From: Arenibacter nanhaiticus
GTDB taxonomy: Bacteria; Bacteroidota; Bacteroidia; Flavobacteriales; Flavobacteriaceae
Reading direction: 5' to 3'
Assembly (NCBI RefSeq): GCF_900141935.1
Contig: NZ_FQYX01000014.1
Span: forward strand, 1 to 64,000
Length of the DNA stretch: 64,000 nucleotides
Both the position numbers and the translations under genes were made by a program. How positions within the stretch are numbered: position 1 is the stretch's first letter; every line of letters begins with the position of its first letter. Shown here piece by piece: positions 55,296-63,681 of the stretch. Under the pieces are notes generated by a model that saw only the letters and a list, made by a program, of their open reading frames with translations, was not told the DNA's origin and made no database searches.

Positions 55296-57155
55296 ATGAA
55301 TAAACACTTTAGATTACAATTCTTCTCAATCATGCTATTGGCGGTTATGTTCTCTGCCACGGCCCAGCAGAATACTTCACAAATCGCCGGATTAACAGGG
55401 CCGATTTTTGAACATGGGGAAGCACAGATCGTTCCCGGTTTTACGGACGAAAAAAAATGGATTAGACATGACCTATGGGTAGAAACGGCATTTGATACCG
55501 ATGGTGATGGAAAACGAGATAGGATGCATGTGGCGGTCACCAGACCTTATCAAACGGATACCGAAAAATTGAAGTTACCGGTGGTCTATGTTACCAGTCC
55601 TTATTTTGCTGGGGTTGCATCAAATATAGAGGGTTTGTTTTGGGATGTAAAACACGAATTGGGAGAAACTCCAAAACCTCGAAGCCATGTAGAGGTAGTA
55701 CGAACAGGAGAAAGGCCAATAATTTCTAATTCACATATTAAGGAATGGGTGCCAAGAGGGTATATTGTAGTGCATTCCTCTTCTCCTGGGACAGGATTGT
55801 CGCAAGGATCGCCAACCGTTGGTGGAGATAACGAGTCCTTGGCTCCAAAGGCTGTTATAGACTGGTTGTGTGGTCGTGGCAAAGGGTTTACTACGCCTTA
55901 TGGAAAAGAAAGGGTAAAAGCATATTGGTCTACCGGAAAGGTTGGAATGACGGGGACTTCGTTTAACGGAACCTTGCCATTGGCAGCAGCTACTACGGGA
56001 GTTAAGGGGTTAGAAGCCATTATTCCAATTGCGCCCAATACTTCTTATTACCACTACTACAGATCTAATGGGCTGGTGCGTTCGCCAGGGGGTTATTTGG
56101 GGGAAGATATTGATGTGTTATATGATTTTATCCATAGTGGTGACGAGTCTAAACGCCCTTATAACAATGCAACCGTTAGAGATAGCGAATTGAAGAACGG
56201 TATGGATAGGATAAGTGGGGATTACAATGATTTTTGGGCAGGAAGGGATTATTTAAACGATATGGAACCTATGAGGGCCGCTTTATTGATGTCTCATGGT
56301 TTTAACGACTGGAATGTGATGCCTGAGCATAGTTATAGAATTTATAAGGCCGCTAAAGAAAAGGGTATTCCTTCACAAATATACTACCATCAAAATGGTC
56401 ATGGTGGTCCACCACCGATGAAGATGATGAACAGATGGTTTACGCGTTATTTGCACGGTATAGAAAATGGGGTAGAGAATGATGCCAAAGCTTGGATTGT
56501 TCGTGAGAACGATCCTCAGGATACCCCTACCGCCTATGAGGATTATCCCCATCCCGAAGCATTACCTGTAGCTTTATACCTAGGGGCGGGAGCACCGGAA
56601 AAAGGAGGATTAAGTTTGCATAAAAAAGATGCTCAAGGACAAGAAACCTTGGTCGATAATTATTCGTTTTCTGGTGCCGTGCTGGCACAAGCAGAAAATA
56701 CCGATCATAGACTATTATACGTTACTCCAAGCTTGTTAGAAGATGTTCATATTTCAGGTGTGCCAAGGGTAACTATTAAACTGGCCAGTAGCAAACCAGC
56801 AGCAAATCTTTCGGTCTGGTTGGTGTCCCTGCCTTGGAACAAGGGTAGAAATACCAAAATTACCGATAACATCATCACCCGTGGATGGGCAGATCCCCAG
56901 AACCATAGTTCGCTCACCGATGGAAAACCTTTGGTTCCTGGAGAATTTTATGAAGTGAGTTTTGATTTAATGCCCGATGATCAAATTATTGCCAAAGGGC
57001 AGCAAATAGGATTGCTGATTTTTTCTAGTGATAGGGAATTTACCCTTTTGCCAAAACCGGGAACTGAATTAACGGTCGATTTGGACGGGACGAGTGTTAC
57101 GTTGCCGGTCGTAGGAGGTGCTGCAAGTTTTGAAAAGGCGATGGTACAACCATAA
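55296..57155 (+). CDS. Xaa-Pro dipeptidyl-peptidase (S15 family)
   Basis: A 619-residue secreted alpha/beta hydrolase of the PepX/CocE family. A signal peptide (to about SATAQ, residue 23) is followed by the S15 catalytic domain with nucleophile GTSFNG (about residue 221), acid SHGFNDWNVMPEHSY and His in HQNGHGGPP. A C-terminal jelly-roll (from about 460) ends the protein. It would cleave X-Pro dipeptides from peptides in the periplasm. A very long hairpin follows. Confidence 0.92.
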   Translation: MNKHFRLQFFSIMLLAVMFSATAQQNTSQIAGLTGPIFEHGEAQIVPGFTDEKKWIRHDLWVETAFDTDGDGKRDRMHVAVTRPYQTDTEKLKLPVVYVTSPYFAGVASNIEGLFWDVKHELGETPKPRSHVEVVRTGERPIISNSHIKEWVPRGYIVVHSSSPGTGLSQGSPTVGGDNESLAPKAVIDWLCGRGKGFTTPYGKERVKAYWSTGKVGMTGTSFNGTLPLAAATTGVKGLEAIIPIAPNTSYYHYYRSNGLVRSPGGYLGEDIDVLYDFIHSGDESKRPYNNATVRDSELKNGMDRISGDYNDFWAGRDYLNDMEPMRAALLMSHGFNDWNVMPEHSYRIYKAAKEKGIPSQIYYHQNGHGGPPPMKMMNRWFTRYLHGIENGVENDAKAWIVRENDPQDTPTAYEDYPHPEALPVALYLGAGAPEKGGLSLHKKDAQGQETLVDNYSFSGAVLAQAENTDHRLLYVTPSLLEDVHISGVPRVTIKLASSKPAANLSVWLVSLPWNKGRNTKITDNIITRGWADPQNHSSLTDGKPLVPGEFYEVSFDLMPDDQIIAKGQQIGLLIFSSDREFTLLPKPGTELTVDLDGTSVTLPVVGGAASFEKAMVQP

Positions 57156-57187
57156 ATCAAACAACGGAAAAGCATGCCTTTTCTGAA

Positions 57188-57247
57188 AATTTATAAAAAT
57201 AGAGCAATGAATTTCAATAGAAATTCATTGCTCTATTTTTATAAATT
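57188..57247. terminator. 28-bp perfect hairpin after the S15 peptidase gene
   Basis: Arms 57188-57215 and 57220-57247 are perfect inverted repeats of 28 bases, with loop AATA; they include ATAGAGCAATGAATTTC. The right arm contains TTTTT, so it could terminate the peptidase transcript, though it is much longer than an ordinary terminator. Confidence 0.85.
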
Positions 57248-57516
57248 ACCTTGGTTAATTACTTATTGGTTAATCTAGTTGTTCTTCTTAAAGAATACAA
57301 GGGGGCAAAATAAAAAGAGCATTAGCTATGGTATGGGAGTGATCTAAGTTGTTGTGGAGAATATTGGAAGAATGGTAAAAATGAATAGAATCAAGAGGTT
57401 TTTCCGTTCTATTAAAATAGGTTTGAAGGGCGGCAATACTCAATAATTTTAAATACATTCACGTATTCTGGCTTGGTTTAAAGCAAAGATAATACCTCAG
57501 AATATAATAATACGAT
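57248..57516. other. Non-coding gap before modA
   Basis: About 270 bases without a supported gene. A 24-codon basic frame (57374-57448) is not convincing. No molybdenum-cofactor riboswitch was recognised. Confidence 0.5.
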
Positions 57517-58278
57517 ATGAGATTAAGGATACTGATACTTGGGACACTCTTTTTTTGGCTTCTTTTTCTAGGATGTTCCCAAAAAGAATCCGACAAACTC
57601 AGAATAGCCACGGCTGCCAATATGCAATTTGCTATGAAGGCAATTGTGGAAAAATATACGCAAAAGACCGGAGTAGATTGCGAGCTTATTATCGGCTCAT
57701 CGGGCAAACTAACTTCGCAAATTGTTGGAGGTGCCCCATATGACATTTTTTTAGCGGCCAATATGAAATATCCAGAAGCCGTTTATAATAGTGGATTGGC
57801 TTTAAATGCCCCAAAAGTTTATGCTAGTGGAAAACTGGTGTTGTGGTCTATGGAGCCAAATATAGCGGTGAATATAACGAGCTTAAATAGTCCGGAAATA
57901 ACCAATATTGCTTTGGCCAATCCTAAAACAGCTCCTTATGGGGTGGCTGCAGCCGAAGTATTACAACACTATGGGCTCTTGGAAGCCTTAAGTGACAAGT
58001 TAGTTTATGGCGAAAGTATTGCCCAAACAAATCAATTCATTACCTCAAAAGCGGTACAAATAGGCTTTACATCCTTGTCTGCCGTATTGTCCCCAACAGT
58101 AAAGGACAAAGGGAGTTGGATGGCCTTAGCTCCTGAATTATACACCCCAATTCATCAAGGAGTTGTGTTGGTCAAACAGGCTAAGGATCCTAAAAAGGCA
58201 CAAGAATTTTATAACTATCTATTTTCTTCCGAGGCCAAAGAAATCTTAAAAGAATTTGGATATTTGTTATATGAATAG
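57517..58278 (+). CDS. modA: Molybdate ABC transporter substrate-binding lipoprotein
   Basis: A 253-residue type II periplasmic-binding protein. Lipobox with Cys20 (LLFLGC). IATAANMQFAMKAIVEKYTQ, IIGSSGKLTSQIVGGAPYDIFLAAN and FTSLSAV are ModA motifs; the ligand serines lie in SSGKL. It delivers molybdate or tungstate to ModBC. It heads a four-gene operon with tightly overlapping reading frames. Confidence 0.94.
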   Translation: MRLRILILGTLFFWLLFLGCSQKESDKLRIATAANMQFAMKAIVEKYTQKTGVDCELIIGSSGKLTSQIVGGAPYDIFLAANMKYPEAVYNSGLALNAPKVYASGKLVLWSMEPNIAVNITSLNSPEITNIALANPKTAPYGVAAAEVLQHYGLLEALSDKLVYGESIAQTNQFITSKAVQIGFTSLSAVLSPTVKDKGSWMALAPELYTPIHQGVVLVKQAKDPKKAQEFYNYLFSSEAKEILKEFGYLLYE

Positions 58279-58669
58279 TTTTCAGGGGGCTATTACCCAC
58301 ATCCAAACAAGCGGAAACCTCACTATGGTTATCGTAACCATAAAGGAAAATGTGTCTATAAAGGCAGTATTGATAGATACGCCTAAAACGGCACCTTATC
58401 TGGTTTTAGGGCGGGAAGTAACCCTTATGTTTAAAGAAACAGAGGTGATTTTAGCCACAAACGTTGGGGTGTTAAGTATAGATAATGACATTAATGGCCG
58501 TGTGAAGGCTATTGAAAATGGGGAGCTATTAAGCCGTATTTGCTTGTCTTCCTCAATAGGCGAAATTGTAGCTGTGATCAGTGTCGATGCGTCAAGAAAG
58601 TTAGAGCTAACCGTAGGGAAAGAAGCTACCGCAATGATAAAGTTAAACGAAGTAATACTGTCGCCATAA
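58271..58669 (+). CDS. Molbindin-like protein with two Mop domains
   Basis: A 132-residue cytoplasmic protein made of two TOBE/Mop repeats (NSFQGAITHIQTSGNLTMV and NDINGRVKAIENGELLSRI open each). Mop domains bind molybdate oxyanions at subunit interfaces for storage or sensing. It overlaps the end of modA by 8 bases and its TAA overlaps the modB ATG (TAATG). An independent Mop gene between modA and modB is less usual than a Mop domain on ModC. Confidence 0.85.
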   Translation: MNSFQGAITHIQTSGNLTMVIVTIKENVSIKAVLIDTPKTAPYLVLGREVTLMFKETEVILATNVGVLSIDNDINGRVKAIENGELLSRICLSSSIGEIVAVISVDASRKLELTVGKEATAMIKLNEVILSP

Positions 58670-59340
58670 TGGATTGGAATCCACTACTGCTCACTTTTAA
58701 ATTGGCATTGGTTACGACTGTCATATTATTGCTATTGGCAATTCCATTGGCTTATTGGCTATCTTACTCTAAGGCTAGGATAAAACCGGTTATTGAAACC
58801 TTGGTAAGTATGCCTCTGGTTTTACCGCCGACCGTAATTGGATTTTATATGCTTGTAGCCTTTAGTCCAACCAGTGCTATAGGGAGTTGGTTGCTAGAGT
58901 GGATGGGTATAAAATTACTTTTCTCCTTTAGTGGTTTGGTGGTCGGGTCCGTTGTGTATAGCTTACCCTTTATGGTGCATCCGGTACAGGCTGGTTTGGC
59001 TTCCTTGTCCCCTAGTTTAAAGGAGGCTTCTTATATGATGGGGAAATCTAAATTCACCACCTTGTTTAAGGTGTTGTTACCCAATATTAAACCTGCTCTT
59101 TTAACGGGAATAGTATTGACTTTTGCCCATACGGTAGGAGAGTTTGGGGTGGTTTTAATGATCGGAGGGAATATGCCGGGAAAAACTAAGGTGGCCTCTA
59201 TAGCTATATATGATGAGGTTGAAGCGCTGAATTATGCTGCGGCAAACAGTTATTCACTTATTTTATTTGCCGTCACCTTCAGTATACTTTTATTAGTTTA
59301 CCTCACCAATGGCGGGTATTTAAAACGATTTTTAAAATGA
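58669..59340 (+). CDS. modB: Molybdate ABC transporter permease
   Basis: A 223-residue inner-membrane permease with five to six helices. The EAA-type loop reads PSLKEASYMMGKSKFTTLFKVLLPNIKPA, quoted in part, where the ATPase docks. Start at 58669 (MDWNPLLLTFKLALVT) is the family N-terminus and shares one base with the Mop stop. Its own stop overlaps the modC ATG by 4 bases. Confidence 0.95.
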   Translation: MDWNPLLLTFKLALVTTVILLLLAIPLAYWLSYSKARIKPVIETLVSMPLVLPPTVIGFYMLVAFSPTSAIGSWLLEWMGIKLLFSFSGLVVGSVVYSLPFMVHPVQAGLASLSPSLKEASYMMGKSKFTTLFKVLLPNIKPALLTGIVLTFAHTVGEFGVVLMIGGNMPGKTKVASIAIYDEVEALNYAAANSYSLILFAVTFSILLLVYLTNGGYLKRFLK

Positions 59341-60209
59341 TAGGCCTCCATGTACGCAAAACCCTAAAAGGTAGCGGGAAAAACATAGAACTGGAACTTT
59401 CCTTGGATATAAAAAAGGGAGAATTTGTGACGCTTTACGGGGAATCCGGAGCAGGGAAAACGTCGACTTTAAGGTTGCTCAGCGGATTGCTTACTCCCGA
59501 TTTAGGCAATATAACCGTTGACGGAAGCGTGTGGTTCGATGCAGAAAAACAGATAAACCTTCCATCACAAACAAGGAAATTAGGGTATGTATTTCAAGAT
59601 TATGCTCTTTTTCCTCATATGTCGGTTCGTCAAAATTTAGAATTTGCCCTGACTAAAGAACAAGCTAGTACCATTGTTGTTGAATTGTTGGAGTTTATGG
59701 AGCTGTTAGAGCTACAAGACCGCAAACCCATGAGCTTGTCGGGTGGCCAAAAACAAAGGGTAGCCTTGGCGAGAGCCTTGGTTCAACAACCCGAAATTTT
59801 AATTTTGGACGAGCCATTATCAGCCCTAGATTATGCGATGAGGGTAAAATTACAGGCCTATATTTTAAGGATCCATAAAAAGTTTAAGCTTACGACTATT
59901 TTGGTCAGTCACGATATAGGCGAGATTGTTAGAATGTCCGATCGGGTTGTAGAATTGCAAGAAGGGAAAGTCATAAAAACAGCTGCCACGGCAGACTTTT
60001 TTGGATTAAACAAAGCTAGCGCCAAGTTTAAGTTTACCGGAGAAATAATCAGTATTCAAAAGGAAGACGTTGTTTATGTGGTAGGGGTCTTGATCGGCAA
60101 TGAGCTTGTTAAGGTAATAGCCGATCTTGCTGAGGTAAGGCAATTGGCAATTGGGGATAAGGTATATGTGGCATCAAAGGCTTTTAACCCTATACTCCAA
60201 AAAATATAG
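59337..60209 (+). CDS. modC: Molybdate ABC transporter ATP-binding protein
   Basis: A 290-residue ABC ATPase. Walker A GESGAGKTS, signature LSGGQKQRVALARAL and Walker B ILILDEPLSALD are intact. The last 70 residues (FKFTGEIISIQKEDVVYVV) form a short regulatory Mop-like domain. The operon modA-mop-modB-modC ends here, converging on gldA. Confidence 0.95.
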   Translation: MIGLHVRKTLKGSGKNIELELSLDIKKGEFVTLYGESGAGKTSTLRLLSGLLTPDLGNITVDGSVWFDAEKQINLPSQTRKLGYVFQDYALFPHMSVRQNLEFALTKEQASTIVVELLEFMELLELQDRKPMSLSGGQKQRVALARALVQQPEILILDEPLSALDYAMRVKLQAYILRIHKKFKLTTILVSHDIGEIVRMSDRVVELQEGKVIKTAATADFFGLNKASAKFKFTGEIISIQKEDVVYVVGVLIGNELVKVIADLAEVRQLAIGDKVYVASKAFNPILQKI

Positions 60210-60240
60210 TCGGTCTATAGGGGAGTGTCTTTTGTTACCT

Positions 60241-61146
60241 TTATGAATGCGAAGCTTGGGTGAGTTCGGTAAACAAACTTTCTAGGTTTTTATTTTTTCT
60301 ACTCAATTGTAGGGTCTTCAATTCGTTGTCATGGGCAAAGTCGAAAACCTCGGCTCGCATATCCTTAGTGGTGTCAAAAGTTATTTCATAGATAAATCCA
60401 CCTGTATTGATAACATTGGTAGCGTAGGGTAGTTTCTTAAGAAAAGCCTCTTCAACCCTAAAATCAAATTCAACCAGCAATACCTGTTCTTCTTCCTTCC
60501 TAAGATCCGATAGTCTTTTATCGGCTACCAGGCATCCCTTGTCAATAATGAGCACCCGATCGCATACCGCTTCTACCTCTTTCATAATATGTGTCGAAAG
60601 TAGAATGGTTTTTTCTTTCCCGATTTCGAGAATTAATTTTCTGATTTCCAGCAATTGGTTAGGATCCAATCCGGTAGTGGGTTCGTCTAAGATTAAGACT
60701 TCCGGATCGTGTAAAAGAGCAGCTGCCAAGCCTACTCTTTGACGATATCCTTTAGAAAGTTGCCCTATTTTTTTTGGGGATTCTGGTCCTAGCCCCGTTT
60801 GTTCAATTACTTTAGCAATATTCTCCTTATTGACCTTATATACCTCTGCATTGAAATTTAAGTATTCCTTTACATACATATCTAGGTATAATGGGTTGTG
60901 TTCCGCGAGGTAGCCAATACTCTTTTGCACATTCTTTTTATCCTTCGTTACATCGTATGAATTTACATAGGCCTCACCGCTATCGGCCTGGTGATAGGTC
61001 GTTAAAACCTTCATCATGGTAGATTTTCCTGCGCCGTTAGGACCTAAGAAGCCTACAATTTCACCTTTGTTAATGGTGAAGCTAACGTTATTCAGGGCTT
61101 TTGTGTTGCCAAAGGATTTACTGATGTTTTTTACGGTAATCGACAT
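60241..61146 (-). CDS. gldA: Gliding motility ABC transporter ATPase GldA
   Basis: A 301-residue ABC ATPase. Walker A GPNGAGKST, signature LSKGYRQRVGLAAAL and Walker B VLILDEPTTGLDP are intact. The N-terminal VKNISKSFGNTKALNNVSF and C-terminal QLSRKNKNLESLFTELT match GldA of Flavobacterium, which works with the membrane proteins GldF and GldG (not in the window) in gliding. A general ABC-2 export role is the alternative. The start at 61146 matches the family. Confidence 0.85.
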   Translation of the reverse strand: MSITVKNISKSFGNTKALNNVSFTINKGEIVGFLGPNGAGKSTMMKVLTTYHQADSGEAYVNSYDVTKDKKNVQKSIGYLAEHNPLYLDMYVKEYLNFNAEVYKVNKENIAKVIEQTGLGPESPKKIGQLSKGYRQRVGLAAALLHDPEVLILDEPTTGLDPNQLLEIRKLILEIGKEKTILLSTHIMKEVEAVCDRVLIIDKGCLVADKRLSDLRKEEEQVLLVEFDFRVEEAFLKKLPYATNVINTGGFIYEITFDTTKDMRAEVFDFAHDNELKTLQLSRKNKNLESLFTELTQASHS

Positions 61147-61164
61147 AGCGTAAGTTTTGATCAA

Positions 61165-61421
61165 AAATAAAGCAAAATAATGAAAGGGAGATTTGAAAGA
61201 TAGTTATTCTTAAAATAGCTGATTTACAGTCCTCTTGTAGTCATTGTAGCCATCAAATGGGAATTCTGTGAAATAAAAGGGTTCATTATTCCTAAATTTA
61301 GGCGGTACTTATAGAGGGAATTCATAAAAATCTTCCGCTGAAAATAAATATTGAAAAAAAAGATGTTTGGCGAAGCATTTTTTTAAATTTAATGATTACT
61401 TTAGCTGAACATTTACAAATA
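61165..61421. other. Divergent gap between gldA and the phe operon leader
   Basis: About 255 AT-rich bases. A TACTTTAG sequence (61397-61404), one mismatch from TAnnTTTG, lies 17 bases before the leader ATG and is the best promoter candidate. Confidence 0.4.
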
Positions 61422-61493
61422 ATGACAAAACAATATTTCTGGATCGGCTTTTATTTTAACTTCTTTTTTCAAAGAGGCATGGGACTGTTCTAG
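61422..61493 (+). CDS. pheL: Phenylalanine-rich leader peptide of the phe/tyr operon
   Basis: A 23-residue frame, starting MTKQYFWIGFYFNFFF, with eight Phe codons, two Tyr and one Trp; the run F-N-F-F-F is at residues 12-16. It ends TAG at 61491-61493, 98 bases before pheA. Phe codons this dense, followed at once by mutually exclusive hairpins and a T run, is the layout of an amino-acid attenuator. It is analogous to enterobacterial pheL, but I claim similarity of layout, not homology. Confidence 0.85.
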   Translation: MTKQYFWIGFYFNFFFQRGMGLF

Positions 61494-61551
61494 CATATTT
61501 TAAAGTATATATATAGATAAAAGTCCCGTGAAAACTGGGACTTTTTTTTTT
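61478..61551 (+). promoter_or_regulatory. Transcription attenuator before pheA
   Basis: Terminator: AAAAGTCCC (61519-61527) pairs with GGGACTTTT (61537-61545), followed by ten T. Antiterminator: CATGGGACT (61478-61486), inside the leader frame, pairs with AGTCCCGTG (61522-61530), one wobble, using the same terminator arm. An upstream stem CTTCTTT/AAAGAGG (61460-61477) covers the Phe codons. Ribosome stalling at Phe codons would favour the antiterminator and expression. Confidence 0.85.
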
Positions 61552-61591
61552 GGAATAAATTGATTGAAGTTTCCCTTTAGGAAAAAAAGAA

Positions 61592-62422
61592 ATGGCATTG
61601 AAAATAGCGATACAAGGAATAAAAGGTTCAAACCACCATCAAGTTGCAAGGGACTATTTTGGGGATGAGGTAGATTTGGTAGAATGTTCATCATTTGACC
61701 TTTTGGTAGAACATTTGTTGAATAAAACAGCAGATAAAGGAATTATGGCCATAGAGAATTCTATCGCCGGATCTATCATTCCTAATTATGCTCTGGTGTT
61801 CAGTAACAATCTTCATATAATAGGGGAACACTATTTAAATATCCATCACAATTTGATGGTATTGAAGGGGCAGACCTTAGATGATATTAAAGAAGTGCAT
61901 TCGCATCCTATGGCATTGTTGCAATGCAAGGACTTTTTTAGGAATTATAAACATATTAAATTGGTAGAGGATGTAGATACTGCAGAGACTGCCAAAAGAA
62001 TTCAAGAAGGTCGGTTAATGGGAGTAGCGGCCATAGCGCCAAAAGTTGCTGCCGAATTGTACGGACTAGAAATTATAGAGGCCAACATTCAGACCATAAA
62101 GGACAACTCTACCAGATTTATAGTGGTAAAGACCCAAAATAAAGTTTTGCCCGAATCTGCAATCAATAAGGCGTCTGTACGTTTTATTACAGATCATAAA
62201 CGAGGGAGTTTGGCAGCAATATTAAACGTGATGAGTGATTGTAATTTAAACCTTACAAAAATACAATCCCTACCAGTGATAGAAATGCCATGGAAATATT
62301 CCTTTTTTGTAGATGTTACTTTTGAGAAGTACCAGCATTTTGAAAAGGCAAAAGCTCTTTTAGAGATTATGTCAGAAGAATTTAAAGTTTTAGGAGAATA
62401 TAAAAACGCAAGAATAATATGA
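61592..62422 (+). CDS. pheA: Prephenate dehydratase
   Basis: A 276-residue monofunctional enzyme making phenylpyruvate from prephenate, without the chorismate mutase domain of the E. coli fusion. KIAIQGIKGSNHHQVARDYF opens the catalytic domain and DNSTRFIVV (TRF motif) closes it. A C-terminal ACT domain (RFITDHKRGSLAAILNVMSD, LTKIQSLP) should bind phenylalanine for feedback. It lies behind the Phe leader and overlaps the aminotransferase by 4 bases. Confidence 0.96.
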   Translation: MALKIAIQGIKGSNHHQVARDYFGDEVDLVECSSFDLLVEHLLNKTADKGIMAIENSIAGSIIPNYALVFSNNLHIIGEHYLNIHHNLMVLKGQTLDDIKEVHSHPMALLQCKDFFRNYKHIKLVEDVDTAETAKRIQEGRLMGVAAIAPKVAAELYGLEIIEANIQTIKDNSTRFIVVKTQNKVLPESAINKASVRFITDHKRGSLAAILNVMSDCNLNLTKIQSLPVIEMPWKYSFFVDVTFEKYQHFEKAKALLEIMSEEFKVLGEYKNARII

Positions 62423-63561
62423 TTGCCGCAGACAGACTAAATACCGTTGAAGAGTACTATTTCTCTAAAAAACTAAGAGAGGTAAGAGGATTAATGGCAA
62501 AAGGTAGGCCAATAATTAATATGGGTATCGGAAGTCCAGATCTGGACCCGTCCATAGAAGTACTTAATGTTGTAAAGGAAGCCCTTAATCATGACGGGGC
62601 CCACCAATATCAAAGTTATCAGGGCTTGCCTGAATTAAGAGCCTCTTTTGCCAGTTTTTATAAGGATAAATTTGACGTGGTGATTGATCCTGCAACTGAA
62701 GTTTTGCCGTTAATGGGGTCTAAGGAAGGTATTATGCATATAAGCTTGGCATTTTTAAATCCAGGTGATGAGGTGCTGATTCCGAACCCTGGATACCCAA
62801 CCTATACTTCGGTGACCAATTTAGTAGGCGCAGTTGCGAAATACTATGATTTGGTAGGAGAGCAGCAATGGTTTCCGGATTTAGAAAAATTGCAGCAGCA
62901 AGATCTTTCTAAGGTAAAAATTATGTGGACCTGTTATCCGCATATGCCAACGGGAGCTACAGCTAGCTTGGAGCAATTACAAAAGCTGGTTGCTTTTGCT
63001 AAAAAGAACGATATTTTATTAGTGAACGACAATCCTTATAGTTTTGTGTTAAATGACAGCCCCATAAGTATATTAAATATAGAGGGTGCCAAGGAGGTGG
63101 CAATGGAGCTGAACTCACTAAGCAAGACCTTTAATATGGCCGGATGGCGAGTTGGAATGATATTAGGGAATGCAGACCATATTAATGCCGTTTTAAAGGT
63201 AAAGAGCAATATGGATTCGGGAATGTTTTACGGCATCCAAAAAGGCGCAATTGCAGCTTTAAATAGTGAAGATTCTTGGTTTAAGGAATTGAATAAAATT
63301 TATGACCAAAGAAGGGAATTGATCTATGTACTTGCCGATAAGTTGAATTGTGTCTACGATAAAAATTCAGTAGGAATGTTTGTTTGGGCCAAATTGCCCC
63401 AAGGAATCCAATCGGCAGAGAAGTTTATCGACGAAGTCTTGTACGATAAAAATATCTTTATTACTCCTGGGACCATTTTTGGATCTAATGGGGAAGGGTA
63501 TATCAGGTTCTCTTTATGTGTGACAGCCGATAAAATTAATGAGGCGATAAGTAGATTTTAA
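62419..63561 (+). CDS. Class I/II aminotransferase of the phe/tyr operon
   Basis: A 380-residue fold-type I PLP enzyme. NMGIGSPDLDPS, HQYQSYQGLPELRASF, NPGYPTYTSV and SLSKTFNMAGWRVGM (PLP lysine) are intact. Between pheA and a prephenate dehydrogenase, it most likely transaminates phenylpyruvate and hydroxyphenylpyruvate to Phe and Tyr; an aspartate or prephenate aminotransferase is the alternative. Confidence 0.88.
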   Translation: MIAADRLNTVEEYYFSKKLREVRGLMAKGRPIINMGIGSPDLDPSIEVLNVVKEALNHDGAHQYQSYQGLPELRASFASFYKDKFDVVIDPATEVLPLMGSKEGIMHISLAFLNPGDEVLIPNPGYPTYTSVTNLVGAVAKYYDLVGEQQWFPDLEKLQQQDLSKVKIMWTCYPHMPTGATASLEQLQKLVAFAKKNDILLVNDNPYSFVLNDSPISILNIEGAKEVAMELNSLSKTFNMAGWRVGMILGNADHINAVLKVKSNMDSGMFYGIQKGAIAALNSEDSWFKELNKIYDQRRELIYVLADKLNCVYDKNSVGMFVWAKLPQGIQSAEKFIDEVLYDKNIFITPGTIFGSNGEGYIRFSLCVTADKINEAISRF

Positions 63562-63681
63562 ACAGCCTTGGAGGACGATAAACGAAGGCTGTCTTTGTAA
63601 AACTGAAATATAGAATATAGGGGCCGAAGAAAAGCGACCATAAAGTGATTGTTATTCTTTACCCTTAAAGCTAAAAGAAAT

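Noticed and set aside
57374-57448. A 24-codon basic frame starting MVKMNRIKRFF
   Set aside because: Short, no ribosome binding site stronger than background and no conservation that I can judge.
57248-57516. Possible molybdenum-cofactor riboswitch before modA
   Set aside because: No conserved Moco stem-loop pattern could be found, and that class is not expected in this phylum.
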